Source: Cantharellus purpuraceus (taxonomy: Eukaryota; Basidiomycota; Agaricomycetes; Cantharellales; Hydnaceae). From it: 64,000 nucleotides of DNA. Shown here piece by piece: positions 8,067 to 17,902 of the stretch. The stretch's first letter is position 1. Each line of letters opens with the position of its first letter. Location: contig JALBUN010000040.1 in assembly GCA_025174535.1 (NCBI GenBank), forward strand, positions 1 through 64,000. Direction: 5' to 3'. The translations under genes were made by a program, and so were the position numbers. Below the pieces are notes generated by a model. The model saw nothing but the letters and a program-made list of their open reading frames with translations. It had not been told where the DNA came from and ran no database searches.

Positions 8067-8571
8067 TGTTACACACTAGGTCCGATTGGGGGTCAGAGAT
8101 TGGGTCAGAGGTTTGGTCAGAGTTGGAGAAGGAGTCAGGGTATGTCGTGGGGGTCTGAACAGACTTGGCTTCAGCTTATGTGCTGCACCCTCACTAATAC
8201 TGGTGTCTGAGATTTTGGAGACTGAGTACAACTTAAAGAGTTAGGATTGGACTTAGGAACTAGGTGTGATTTGATATTCAAACTGGGGAATGAAGTCCCC
8301 AGTCAGGCAACTTAAATACATATTTGAAATCTAATAATAATTACTCTGGGGATAGGTCTCCAAGGCTGACGGCCTTACATGAGTATGTCTGGGTTCCTAT
8401 GGTGATGCTGATGCATTAATTGGAACCAGAGACAGATGGGCAGAATTGGCAGTGACAATCGGACAGGTAAATGGAGACGTGACGGTTTCCAAATGGAGTA
8501 TAGATTTCATATGCGTGGGGATCTGAGTGGATTGGACAGGGATCAGGGCGTTAATGAATATAGTCATAACA
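8067..8571 (+). repeat. LTR, family 1 (5' LTR of an element inserted in gypsy RT)
   Basis: About 505 bp running from TGTTACACACTAGGTCCG to AATATAGTCATAACA, with TGTTA/CATAACA inverted ends. The same LTR occurs inverted at 16274-16554 (truncated), 40233-40725 and 43132-43731. It interrupts the gypsy RT right after the YLDD region. The five bases before it, ATCAC, would be the target duplication, but the matching copy is not found downstream because the 3' side is rearranged. Immediately after it, GTATCTCTCCATTTAAGG is shared with the copy at 40233 and is probably the primer-binding region. Confidence 0.8.
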
Positions 8572-8688
8572 GTATCTCTCCATTTAAGGCCAAGCCCCTG
8601 AGGCCTCATGTCTGTGGATTGAATAGGTGAGACAGTTGGGTGCAGTCAGAGTTATACTGGGGGTCTGGAGACATATAAAAGGAGGGGC

Positions 8689-10031
8689 ATGATTGAGGTC
8701 TTATCCCTAACAATGTCAAACCCTTTGGCAAGCATGAGTGTGGCTGAGCTTGAGCAGTTGCTCTTGGCCCAATGGAAGGAAGAGGAAGAGGAGCGGAGAT
8801 GGAAAGAGGAGGAGGCAGAACGGAGACAGAAGGAGGAGGAGGCGAAATGGAGATGGAAGGAGGAGGAGGAGTGGAGACAAAAGGAGGAGGAGGAGCAGAG
8901 ACGGAAGGAGGAGGAGGAGGAGCGGAGACGGAAGGAGGAGGAGGAGGAGGAGGAGCAGAGACAGAAGGAGGAGGAGGAGGATCAGAGACGGAAGAAGGAG
9001 GAGGAGGAGCAGAGATGGAAGGAGGTGGCTGAGATGGAATGGAGAAGGAAGGAGGAGGAAGTGAAAGCCAAGAGGGCCTGCAGACTGAAGGAAGTGGAGG
9101 AGCAGGCACATGAGCTAGAAGCTGCCATGGAGGTAGAGGAGGAGGTGACTGGGGCAGGGGCGACCAGTCACCCAGGAAGTCCGAGTGTGCCAATACAGGC
9201 AGGGACCCCCGAGGTCACCATCATCTCCATTACATGGATGGAGTCAACCCATCCGACAACTGTCCTTATGGGGACTCACCATCACATCTGTGGTCATGGC
9301 TGTTATTTGCGGTGGGTGCAGCTGAGGAAGATGAAATGGCAGAGATGGAGAGGGCAGAGGTGGAAGCAGATCCCGATGCCAATATGGAGCTTGATGCAAA
9401 TGTGGAGCCTGAGGCGGGTGTGGATGTCAGGATGGATGCGGAGCTGGATCCGAATTGCTACGAGGAGATGGCTTGGGTAGCCGTGGTTGAAGTTCAAAAA
9501 AGGGTGGAGCTTTATGCTGCTACCACCAAGAAAAACCTCAAGGTCATGGTTTTTTCATTGAAGGTGCACCTGAGTGCTGATATGGAGAAGCAGGAGAAGG
9601 AGGAGGAGAGGGAACACTTGGAGGCCACATTAAGAAGGAGTGGACCACCCAAGGCTCTGGCTCCAATGGAGCCATTTGGCGGGCCCGGTCTAATTTGCAA
9701 CTTGTGTCGTGACACAGGCGTGGAGTGGGTGTGGCCTACCAGCCCAACTCACCACCTTTGGTCCTGCAATTGTTGTTGGGGTTGGAAAGGAGGGTGTAGG
9801 ATTGATGGAAAGTTTGATCCCCGGAGTCAGAGTGTCAAGCCCAGGCTAGTGGTACAAGGAGGGGTGGAGAAAGAATCAGAAGGTCATCTGACCAAAAAGT
9901 GGCGGACGGAGACGGGTGCTGTGGCAGCCAGGGGTAGCGGTGTCAGGTCAGAAGGAGCAACGACCAGCGCAGGTATGGGTGCGTTGTATGGGAACTGGTT
10001 ATCCCTTAAAAGATCTTGTTTAAAGTCCTGA
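8689..10031 (+). pseudogene. Glu-rich gag-like ORF with Cys cluster, frameshifted
   Basis: Starting at ATG 8689, the ORF reads MIEVLSLTMSNPLASMSVAELEQLL, then about 130 residues of Glu/Arg/Lys repeats of the type KEEEE-(Q/R)RRK, encoded by a GGAGGAGGA microsatellite (8780-9060). Near 9240-9300 the sense reading passes to another frame (ORF 9234-10031). That frame includes a Cys cluster, ICNLCRDTG then CNCCWGWKGGC, resembling a Zn2Cys6-like motif found in many Agaricomycete repeat proteins. A diverged copy of the first 55 codons is at 44130-44240. The coiled-coil plus zinc pattern suggests a gag-like nucleic-acid-binding protein; that function is inference. Opposite-strand Pro/Leu-rich ORFs here are shadows of the microsatellite. 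Confidence 0.55.
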
Positions 10032-10059
10032 AACTGTACAATTTCGCTTCATGGCCTCT

Positions 10060-10205
10060 AAATATCAGCATATATGTGCTGCTTTCTCTTGATTCAGGGC
10101 CATTCAAATATTCTCTAATTTTTCATATTTTTTGGGAATTTTCCATGCAGAAATGAGTCCACAACCTTGTTGTTCTGCTGGGTGCAGTTTTGGGACCCAC
10201 ATGGA
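10060..10205 (-). repeat. Diverged LTR family 2 fragment
   Basis: The stretch CTAAATATCAGCATATAT...TTTTTTGGGAATTTTCCATGCAGAA...GGGACCCACATGG is recognisably related to 42290-42460 and, inverted, to 16050-16200, the end part of LTR family 2. It is older and more diverged than the other copies. It sits between the Glu-rich ORF and the DIRS-like fragment. Confidence 0.5.
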
Positions 10206-10372
10206 CCCACAAACCTTCACAGATGTCAGCAGCTTTAAAGTCAGCTGGAGTTACCACTCATTTTCGATCACATGACTGAATCGAACAATGCGTTGGTCGG
10301 CTTCTCTGGAGAAGGCACATGACCCCAATATTTGTGCCACAGTAGCCACTCTCCCACTCATCCACTCCACAC

Positions 10373-12036
10373 ATGGACCACTTCAATTTACTATATATAC
10401 TGTACTCCTACATGTCTCTTCCTTGCATCTCTTCTCTCTCACAGCTTGCGCTCAAAGTCACTAAACTTTCAACCACTCGCCCATTTCACACCCAACATGC
10501 TCAGACCGCTACTCCATCTGATCAAACAGCATCCTCTTCTTGTCTCCCACCATCAAAAATCAGGACCCACTCCACTATGCAAACTACTCCCCTCACTCCT
10601 ACTGTTCCAACTCCTGCCACCCCTACTGCTGGCACCACCCTTATCACTATACCCACCCTTCATACAACTGCCACAGCTACTCTTGCTGACACGGCACCTT
10701 CTAGCAGCATGGAACCACCCACTAACCCAATGCCTAATCCCGCTCTCCCTGACCAGAACAGCACCAGCTCCATTCAACCCCCTCCACAACCACCTAGCAC
10801 GCATGCACCCTCTACAAACCCAACAGAAGCCCTGCACGTCCTCTCCCAATTTTTGAGCCAAATCATCCAAGGCCAACATGCCCAGCAAGCCGCTATGCAA
10901 AATCAATTTCAGCAGCTCTCAGCACAGCTCAGTGCCATACCTACTCCTGCCATACCTAACAACTCTGGCCCCTTGCCTAGCCAAGGCCTTACTACACCAT
11001 CGGCCTCCAATTTATTTGTCCCACCATCTACTACCAATGCTGGCGCTGGTACGTCTTTGCCCTCTCTCTTTCCAGACATAGATGAAGTTACATTGCTGGT
11101 GATTGGGCAGCACACCTTCAAACCTGGCCATATCTCGAAACTTGATACTCGCATCAAAGACAAAGTCACATCAACTGTCCTTGACTTTGAAAATGGAGCA
11201 TTGATCCACCGAGAGTGTGAACCATCCACAAAAGAATACTCATCATGGCTTTCCCTGTACAACCCACTTGTCCTCTATTTTTCTATCCTGCAAGTCCATG
11301 TGTCCTCCTCTGGCAACATCCCTGCTATTTGGCAAGTGATCATTGGCTGCAATGAGTACCTATGCACACTCTACGACCTCTACATTGAATATGATTGGAC
11401 AGCATTACTCAACTATCACTTTGCTTTCCATGCCAGGCGCCTAACTGATATGGCACAAGGTGACTACTCATGCTGGGGAGACATTGATGGTGCCCTCCAG
11501 ACTCGCTTCTTGATTGGGCACCCTTGCACCTGCACCATCAAAGATAAGGCCACATCTTCTCATCCAGTACAAGAGATCTCCAAGCAAACTTGTAAGGACT
11601 TCAACTACAGAGCCTGCACTCACATAAAATGCCCTCGGATCCATAAGTGTAAAAACTGTGATAGCATGGAGCATGGCCAAGCATCATGCCCCAACAAAAG
11701 CAAATCCACTTGAGATGCCGGCAGGACGGGAGAACCCCTTGCCTCATTTAACCCTTGTCCTAGCCTGCAGGATGAGCATCTGGCCTCCTTGACACTTTCT
11801 ATCACACCTCAAGCACACATCCTTGATCCATTCCCTCCAGGCCCTCCACCTCCACAATGGCCAAACTCTGACCCTCATTGCAACACTGCACTGGGGACAA
11901 CCTCAGGACTGCCTGGAGTTCACTCCTCACTCACAAAAGACGCTTGGGAATTCTACCTCCTAGGTTATCCAGACAGACCATTCATTAAGTCATTGTTACA
12001 CATAATAGATTATGGTGCTTCCCTTGGCTTTATTGG
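10373..12036 (+). pseudogene. DIRS/Ngaro-like gag and start of reverse transcriptase
   Basis: A 446-codon ORF (10373-11713) has a Pro/Thr-rich N-terminus, a 'HTFKPGHISKLDTRIKD' core, a W...Y...LYNPL...W...I.GCNEY...YDWTALLNYHFAFHAR core and a C-terminal Cys/His cluster (DFNYRAC...C..IHKCKNCDSMEHGQASC). After the stop, another frame (11789-12036) continues with KDAWEFYLLGYPDRPFIKSLLHII and GASLGFIGP. That order (Cys/His gag, then W..L..YPD..F...LL..I..G..IGF.GP) is the region ahead of the RT palm in fungal DIRS/Ngaro-type elements. The element is cut off at about 12036, so RT palm, RNase H and tyrosine recombinase are missing. Nonfunctional. The class call is from motif memory, not alignment. 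Confidence 0.55.
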
Positions 12037-12075
12037 CCCATGTGCTGTGCCCTCACTAATACTGGTGTCCGAGAT
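12037..12075 (+). repeat. Short LTR family 1 fragment at a junction
   Basis: About 37 bases (TGTGCTGTGCCCTCACTAATACTGGTGTCCGAGATTT) match the inner part of LTR family 1 at 8172-8213. They lie exactly where the DIRS-like frame breaks and before gypsy sequence resumes, marking a recombination or deletion junction. Confidence 0.5.
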
Positions 12076-13949
12076 TTATACAGAACTATGGAGATGATGC
12101 GACAACGCGTCAAAGCACACAGGTCCATACACATCATGTATAAGATGAAGGCACTGCAGGAGTTGCAGTGCTGCCAATGAGTGAAACTGCATGAGTGTGA
12201 GTGATGGAAGAAAAAGCACAATGGCCACAGAAATCAGTACCATGCAAAAAGACACAGAAAAATGAAACATATGATGTGACAGGTAGTCACAGATGCAAGA
12301 AACCATGTGCACATGACATACTACTTGATCATGATGGAACTGATTAACACAACGATGAAATAGACACACATCAATATGAACATGTTGATACAAGCACTAG
12401 CCCTGCAGATGAGCATCCAATTATCCCTGTGCTTAATACTGTATATCAAATGCTGAATTTTGGAGACATTGTCTCTATGATGAACCTGGCAATTAATTTC
12501 CCTAGCTGTTTAAAGTCTGTATACATGTCTGATCAGTTCTTTAAGAGAATTTCTGAAGAGCCAGGTGGCTATCCAGGCTTTCCTGTATGCAATGGGTTGT
12601 ATTACTTAAATGAACAAGGGGTTGAAGTCTTGTGCGTCCCTGATGCAAAGATTGATGATGTTTCTATCCAGGAAACACTCATCTCTCATGCACATTCACT
12701 CCTGGCACATTTATCAGGAAGAAAAACATTCCACTATCTGAGAGGACATGTTTGGTGGCCGGGAATGCATTAGAAACATTTCACAGAGCAAATGGATAGC
12801 TCGCTGTTGAGCACAAGTATTGAACGTACCCATCTCGACATCATAGACTATTGCCAATCATGCCATATTTGCACTACAAATAAGGCAAGTAATTAAAGGC
12901 CGATGGAAAAGTTAAAACCACTACCAGTACCACACAGACGTTGGCAACAAGTTATTGTGGGACCATTACCAGGCTCATCAAACTGACATGACAAATTCGA
13001 TATGATTTGTGTCATCATCGATCACCTATTGTCAATGGTACACCTTGTGCCCTTGCATAGCACATTCTGTGCTAGAGATATTGCAGAACTCATGGTCGAG
13101 AATGTATACAAGCTACATGGACCTCCCAAAATCATTGTCAGTGATAGAGATTCTCTATTCACCAGTGGTTATTGGGACTATGTGCATAAAATGCTGTGGA
13201 CACAGTTATGTATGTCCACTGCATTTTATCCTCAAACCAATGGTGCTACTGAATGTGCCAGTAGAACTATTACACAGATGCTTCGAATTGCAGTATCTCC
13301 TGACCAAAAAGACTGGGTACACATGTTACCAGGCATTGAATTTGGATTTAATCATGCACACTCCAAAATAATGGGGTACTCTCCTTTCTTTTTAAATTAC
13401 AGAAGTATCCCTGCTCCTTTTCTATGGGGACCGTCCTTAGACATATTACCAGGAGTCAAACACTTTATGCAACGGTTGCATGATGGTCTTGTTTGTGCTC
13501 ATGATGCAATTATAATGCAATGTACTAAACAAACTTTCTATGCCAATAAACAACGCCATGATGTTCCTTTTCAAGTAGGAGACTTGGTTTATCTCTCCAT
13601 AGAGAACCTCAGCCTTGCAAAAGGGAGAGCATGAAAATTAGTTCCCAAATATATTGGGCCATACCACATACTAAGTGAAGTAGTGCCTAAGACTATGTTT
13701 AGATTGGCCTTACCCCCTGGATTGCTAAGCAGAGGGGTTTGTGATGTATTTCATGCCAGTCTTCTCCAAATTCACATTCCAAATGATGACTATTGCTTTC
13801 CAGGACAATCTTATCAACAAGTAACAGACTTAGGCAACATACAGACAGAGCACCAAAGCAGGCATATTATATCCCACTTTGAGAGAGGTCGACATGCGTG
13901 GTTCAAAGTAGAATGGGTATCAGGAGATAAGTCCTGGCTACCTTATTGA
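12076..13949 (+). pseudogene. Ty3/Gypsy pol fragment: integrase and chromodomain-like end
   Basis: The downstream half of a gypsy polyprotein, broken by several stops. The zinc-binding H-H-C-C region is visible (ISHAHSLLAHLSGRKTFHYL, WWPGMH, then DYCQSCHIC near 12845-12880). The DDE integrase core follows in ORF 13002-13634: FDMICVIIDHLLSMVHL (first Asp), IIVSDRDSLFTS (second Asp) and STAFYPQTNGATECASR (catalytic Glu). After a stop at about 13635 comes a GPY/F-like module (KYIGPYHILSE, then GVCDVFHASLLQIH) and a chromodomain-like tail (FKVEWVSGDKSWLPY). RT thumb and RNase H are missing, so the insertion at 8067-12075 is accompanied by a deletion. Nonfunctional. Confidence 0.85.
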
Positions 13950-13961
13950 GACATTAAATGC

Positions 13962-14402
13962 TTGACAGCGTTGGAAGCTTACTTAGAAAATCTTGGTCCT
14001 ACAGATATCAACAAGCTGCCAAGTGGAACAGGTTTACCACTGAATGAGGTACTTAATCAGGTGGATTTTCCTGAGCTGCTGATTGATTCAGATGAGTGGG
14101 AATACACAGATATAGCAACTATGTGCCTTATGAAGCATGACTGCCCAAACTTAAGAAATCATTTTGCAAGATGTTGCAATCAATCGTATTTCACACATAT
14201 GGCCTTCTTATGGGTTACAACAAACTGCCATCTATTATATTACTTAGTATTAGTTTGGACTTTGGTCCAAACTCTGAACTCCTTTCCATGTTGTACTCCA
14301 TATCCATCTTATTGTTCTATTGCTTTTAGTTTTATCATTCAATTCTCTACATACTTATATGGGCTATTCTGTGTATGTTACAGTAGTTCATATATCAACT
14401 AA
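13962..14402 (+). pseudogene. ORF after gypsy integrase
   Basis: A 146-codon frame downstream of the integrase. Its first half (ALEAYLENLGPTDINKLPSG) looks like the extension that follows the chromodomain in basidiomycete gypsy polyproteins. The second half is Tyr/Leu/Phe-rich and probably non-coding. It ends 150 bases before the 3' LTR and shares the AT-rich composition of the retroelement. No independent function is suggested. Confidence 0.35.
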
Positions 14403-14552
14403 GATTGCCTCGTCAACTTCTTGGTTGCTAGCTTCTTGACAAGTCCCTTCTTGACAAGTCAAACTCTGGATCCTTGATCCAACGCTGTACCTCTGAACTT
14501 TGAAATATTGGACTGATAATCCAAGGGTGTTTTGGAACCTACAAAATTATGG

Positions 14553-16273
14553 TGTTAGGGCAAACTCTAAATCACCACAATTCCATGAATGAACAGCTGA
14601 GAAGAATATCAAACCCTGCTGCAGCACAACTCCAGAAACAATTTAATATTTGTACTTTGGTTACAATCCCTTGTATTGGTCAATGCAGACTATATGCAGA
14701 AAAGTAATACATTTCTTAGCAGCAAGAAATGAATAAGACTTCCAGAGTCTAGAGTTCATGGACACTTAGGGGTCCAGATATTCCAAAATGAGGGGAATGC
14801 ACTTAGAGGCTAAAGAAAGTAGGTGGATGAATCCAACCATCTAACCAGTGACACTCTGAAGTGGGTAACAGCGATGTGTGAGTAACTGCTTCACACAAGT
14901 TTAAGCTTCTAATGCTCTACAAAGGCAGTACACACTAGTAACTTAAACAAAGAGCACTAATGGCAGGACTATTCACAGACAATCTCACCCTGTAGATTCG
15001 TAGTCACGTGAGGCAGATGCTACACTCATGCCCAAAGCAGGAATATCACTACTTTGAGTGCAATCAAGTACAGTCACACAACTGTAAAAGATCCTTGAAC
15101 TGGTAATCAACAGTTACTGAGATATAGAGGATAACACTGTATGTCACTCTAGTCACACTGGTGTGCAGAAGATGGGTAGGATATGATGAATATGTTAGAG
15201 GCAGAATGACCTCCTTATATATTGTATTTACAGGGGCTGACTAATGGTTCTGGAATATTCTACCTATTAATAAATGGAAACTACTGGAAGGTAGTGGAAG
15301 GTGGAAGAAAGGGGTAGAATATTCCAAGCCAATCACAGGTTCTGATCACACTAATCAGGAGCTGAATAATGGTTCTGGAATGTTCTATCTAATAATAGAA
15401 GGAAACAGTTAGAATGTTATGGAAAGGGGTAGAATATTCCAAGGCAATCACCTGATTTGATCTCTGAACTAGGCACTGATCAGGCAAAAAGAAGGGTGTC
15501 CACCCTGTTTTCTGCACTGGTTTGGACAGCCATGGATAGCCATATCTCATGTGATGATCTGCATGGAAAATAGTGCCCTGAGAGGCTGTGTGAGGGCGAC
15601 GCTGATGACGAGGCCACAACAACAAGATACTCAATAAGTGAGAGCCGATAAGAAATAATGCCAGCTGGTACAGCGGATATCCTCAGTCTATACAGCTGTT
15701 TCTGATAAATACATGGGACTTACCTGGTACAGCGGATATCCTCAGAGATCAAGCTGAGGGGATCAAGGCGAGTCTTTATACTAAATGATGGAGACGGATA
15801 GGAGAACCAAGATAGGGGAGGAAAGATAGGGGAAGTGATAGGGGCAATGAAATAGGAAAGACGCACCCTGACAGGCTGCGCTGATAGGGGTGTCAAGAGA
15901 AAATACTAAAAATAGAATATGACTTATTTGAACCCTGACAGGCTGTGGTTGTCAAGTTACAGAATATTTATTGATCAGAGACATCTGAGCTTGAATTCAG
16001 GCCAAATGCCTGGTCTAAAGGTGGATAGCCAGCTGTGCGAAGGTTTGTGGGTGCCTATGGGTCCACAACTGTAGCACAGCAGAATAAATGATTCTGGGCC
16101 AAGTTCTGCATGGAATATTCCTGGAAAAATATGGAAAAATAGAGAATATTTGAATAAGTCCATTCCAGGTACAAGCATCAAATATATGCTGATATTTAGG
16201 AATGGAAAAGCAAAGAATAGCACATTGGTGCTGCATAAATGGAATTTGATAGGGAAAAGGTGGTTCCCATACA
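14553..16273 (+). repeat. LTR family 2, 3' LTR of the gypsy copy, with nested insert
   Basis: Begins TGTTAGGGCAAACTC directly after the purine-rich AAAATTATGG and ends CCCATACA, giving imperfect inverted ends TGTTAGGG/TGTATGGG. A full inverted copy is at 42217-44048. Compared with that copy, 15513-16047 is an insertion of about 535 bp. Without it this LTR is about 1.19 kb, against about 1.23 kb for the other copy once its own insert is removed. It lies 150 bp after the gypsy ORFs on the same strand, as a 3' LTR should. The 5' LTR would be beyond the left window edge. Confidence 0.7.
15513..16047 (+). repeat. Repeat family 3 inserted in LTR family 2
   Basis: A sequence absent from the other LTR 2 copy. 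From 15589 (TGTGAGGGCGACGCTGATGA) to about 15925 it is related to 41714-41940 and, inverted, to 39794-39889 (AACCAAGATAGGGG, CTGATAGGGG). It contains the internal repeat ACAGCGGATATCCTCAG at about 15671 and 15730 and repeated CCCTGACAGGCTG motifs. Probably part of another LTR family; ends and target duplication are not clear. Confidence 0.5.
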
Positions 16274-16554
16274 TCTGTACTCCATTTGGAAATTGTCATG
16301 TCACCATTAGTCTGTCCAATCATCACCACTATTTCTGCCCATCCATCTCTAGTTCTGTTGATGCATTAGCATCATCATAGGAACCTGGACACCCATCTCC
16401 ATTGGACATACTCACATAAGACTGTCAGCCTCAGAGATCCCTCACTGGAGTAATTATTATTAGATTCCAAAATATGTATTTAAATCACTCCAACTTTGAC
16501 TCTGACCCAAATCTGACCTCAACTCTGACCTTCTATCAGACCTAGTGCATAACA
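16274..16554 (-). repeat. LTR family 1, truncated, inverted
   Basis: Homologous to the last 280 bases of the solo LTR at 43132-43731 on the same strand: TCTGTACTCCATTTGGAAAT through CAGACCTAGTGCATAACA. The missing part would lie beyond the 5' LTR of the adjacent gypsy, suggesting that the gypsy inserted into this older LTR. Confidence 0.6.
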
Positions 16555-16627
16555 GTAACTATCAATCAAAACCACCAAATCAGGCAGGTGGTGACTGGTC
16601 TAACAACATTACTAGTCTGTTAATGTT

Positions 16628-16812
16628 GTAGACTCTGGAAGTCATATTCATTCCCTGCTGCTAAGAAACATATTACCTTCCTGCATATCATCTGCATTGA
16701 CCATTACAAAGGATTGTAACCAAGCACAACCATTAAGTCATTTCTGGATTTTGCTGCAGTAGGATTTGATATTCTTCTTGACCTGACACCATAATTTTGC
16801 AGGTTCTAAAAC
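16628..16812 (-). repeat. LTR family 2 end fragment, inverted
   Basis: From GTAGACTCTGGAAGTC to CCATAATTTTGCAGGTTCTAAAAC, this parallels 43848-44072. It includes the inner polypurine-side sequence (in inverse), so it is the start of an LTR 2 with 24 bases of internal DNA. More diverged than the 42217 copy. Confidence 0.55.
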
Positions 16813-17902
16813 AAAGGCATTGCTAGGGGTAGACATTATATGTTTGAACACAGTTGACACTGTGCTGTGCACTACCCAATTGTGAGAGCAAGCCATAGCT
16901 AGGGAATAACCTTCCTGGCTGTAAGATACTGTGGGGTGGTTCTGACAGCAGAATATTTCATGCTGTGAGATGTCTGAAGGTCTGTCTTGTTACTGTACTT
17001 TCTATTTCATTCTTTCTACTGTATTTCATCTGATCAGAGAGGGAGCAGCACATGTGGCACTGTCAATAGGTGGATCAGGAACTGAGAGAACATGCAACAA
17101 GTTCTGGGGCAGCCAGATGTAAGAAGCAATGTTGCACTGAGAGTGTAGAGACACAAGCTTCTGCCATGAATGGACAGAGCTGAGATGATAGAGAGAGATC
17201 CCCCTTCCTTCTATTTGTTTATCAAAGCAGTTCTTATATACAATGACAGTGGCACACAAACAAATAGTCTCCAACTAGAGAGTGTAGCTCTCTTACCACA
17301 TGTACATCTTGACCCCAAGGGATACAAGCTGAAAATTTATTCAGTTCTGAAGCAAGTGTGGTTTTCCTACCCTTTTCGCTGAGCCAACGGATAAAATGAA
17401 AGACAGCCCTGCATGCCGACACGCAAACTGTATGATTGTGTCAGTACCATTAGTGACTTCTTGAACTGGGTCATCATGACGAGACGGATCACCCGGCCGT
17501 GGGCACCCGTGGAAGTGACCACAGCTGAGACTACGTGAGAGTTGAGGTGGTTGTTGTGGGAATGCATGCGGGTGTACATCTGGAGACACGTGGATGGCGC
17601 GGCTGACGTACGGCCGCGATTTCCAGCTGTCCGGAAGGGACATTGACAAGTGCGGACAGATGGACTGGGTGGGCGCCTAAGTGAGATGCAGATGGAAGTG
17701 CGGACAGATGCGCGGGGTGCGCTGAAAGAATGTGGAGCATTGGATGCGGCATGACGGCGGCCGAGTGAGGTGGCAGCCGTGCATTGCTGCCAAGCAAAAG
17801 CGGCTGAAAGAAAGGCGACGGGTGCCGAGTTTGAGTGTCCGACAGATACGGGCGCTCCTGGGAGGAAGGGAATACTTGACATTGACCACGACGGTGCGCA
17901 GG
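16813..17902. other. Region upstream of the KRE6-like gene
   Basis: From 16813 to about 17390 I see no repeat or gene I can name. Composition changes sharply near 17400-17480, from AT-rich repeat-like DNA to GC-rich host DNA. Bases 17480-17902 are GC-rich and should hold the promoter and 5' leader of the gene at 17903. An upstream in-frame ATG at 17732 extends that ORF by 57 codons of basic, non-conserved sequence, probably not translated. Long minus-strand ORFs at 17367-18131 are shadows of the GC-rich coding exon. Confidence 0.5.

Noticed and set aside
8760..9060. Possible host Glu-rich chromatin protein
   Set aside because: It follows an LTR and leader directly, and a second truncated copy with the same leader is at 44073, so it belongs to a mobile element.
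8606..9193. Pro/Ser-rich and Leu-rich ORFs on the minus strand and Gly/Arg-rich ORFs on the plus strand
   Set aside because: All are other-frame readings of the GGAGGAGGA microsatellite that encodes the Glu-rich protein.
10332..10856. 174-codon Leu/Pro/His-rich ORF
   Set aside because: Overlaps the DIRS-like gag ORF in another frame; low-complexity shadow.
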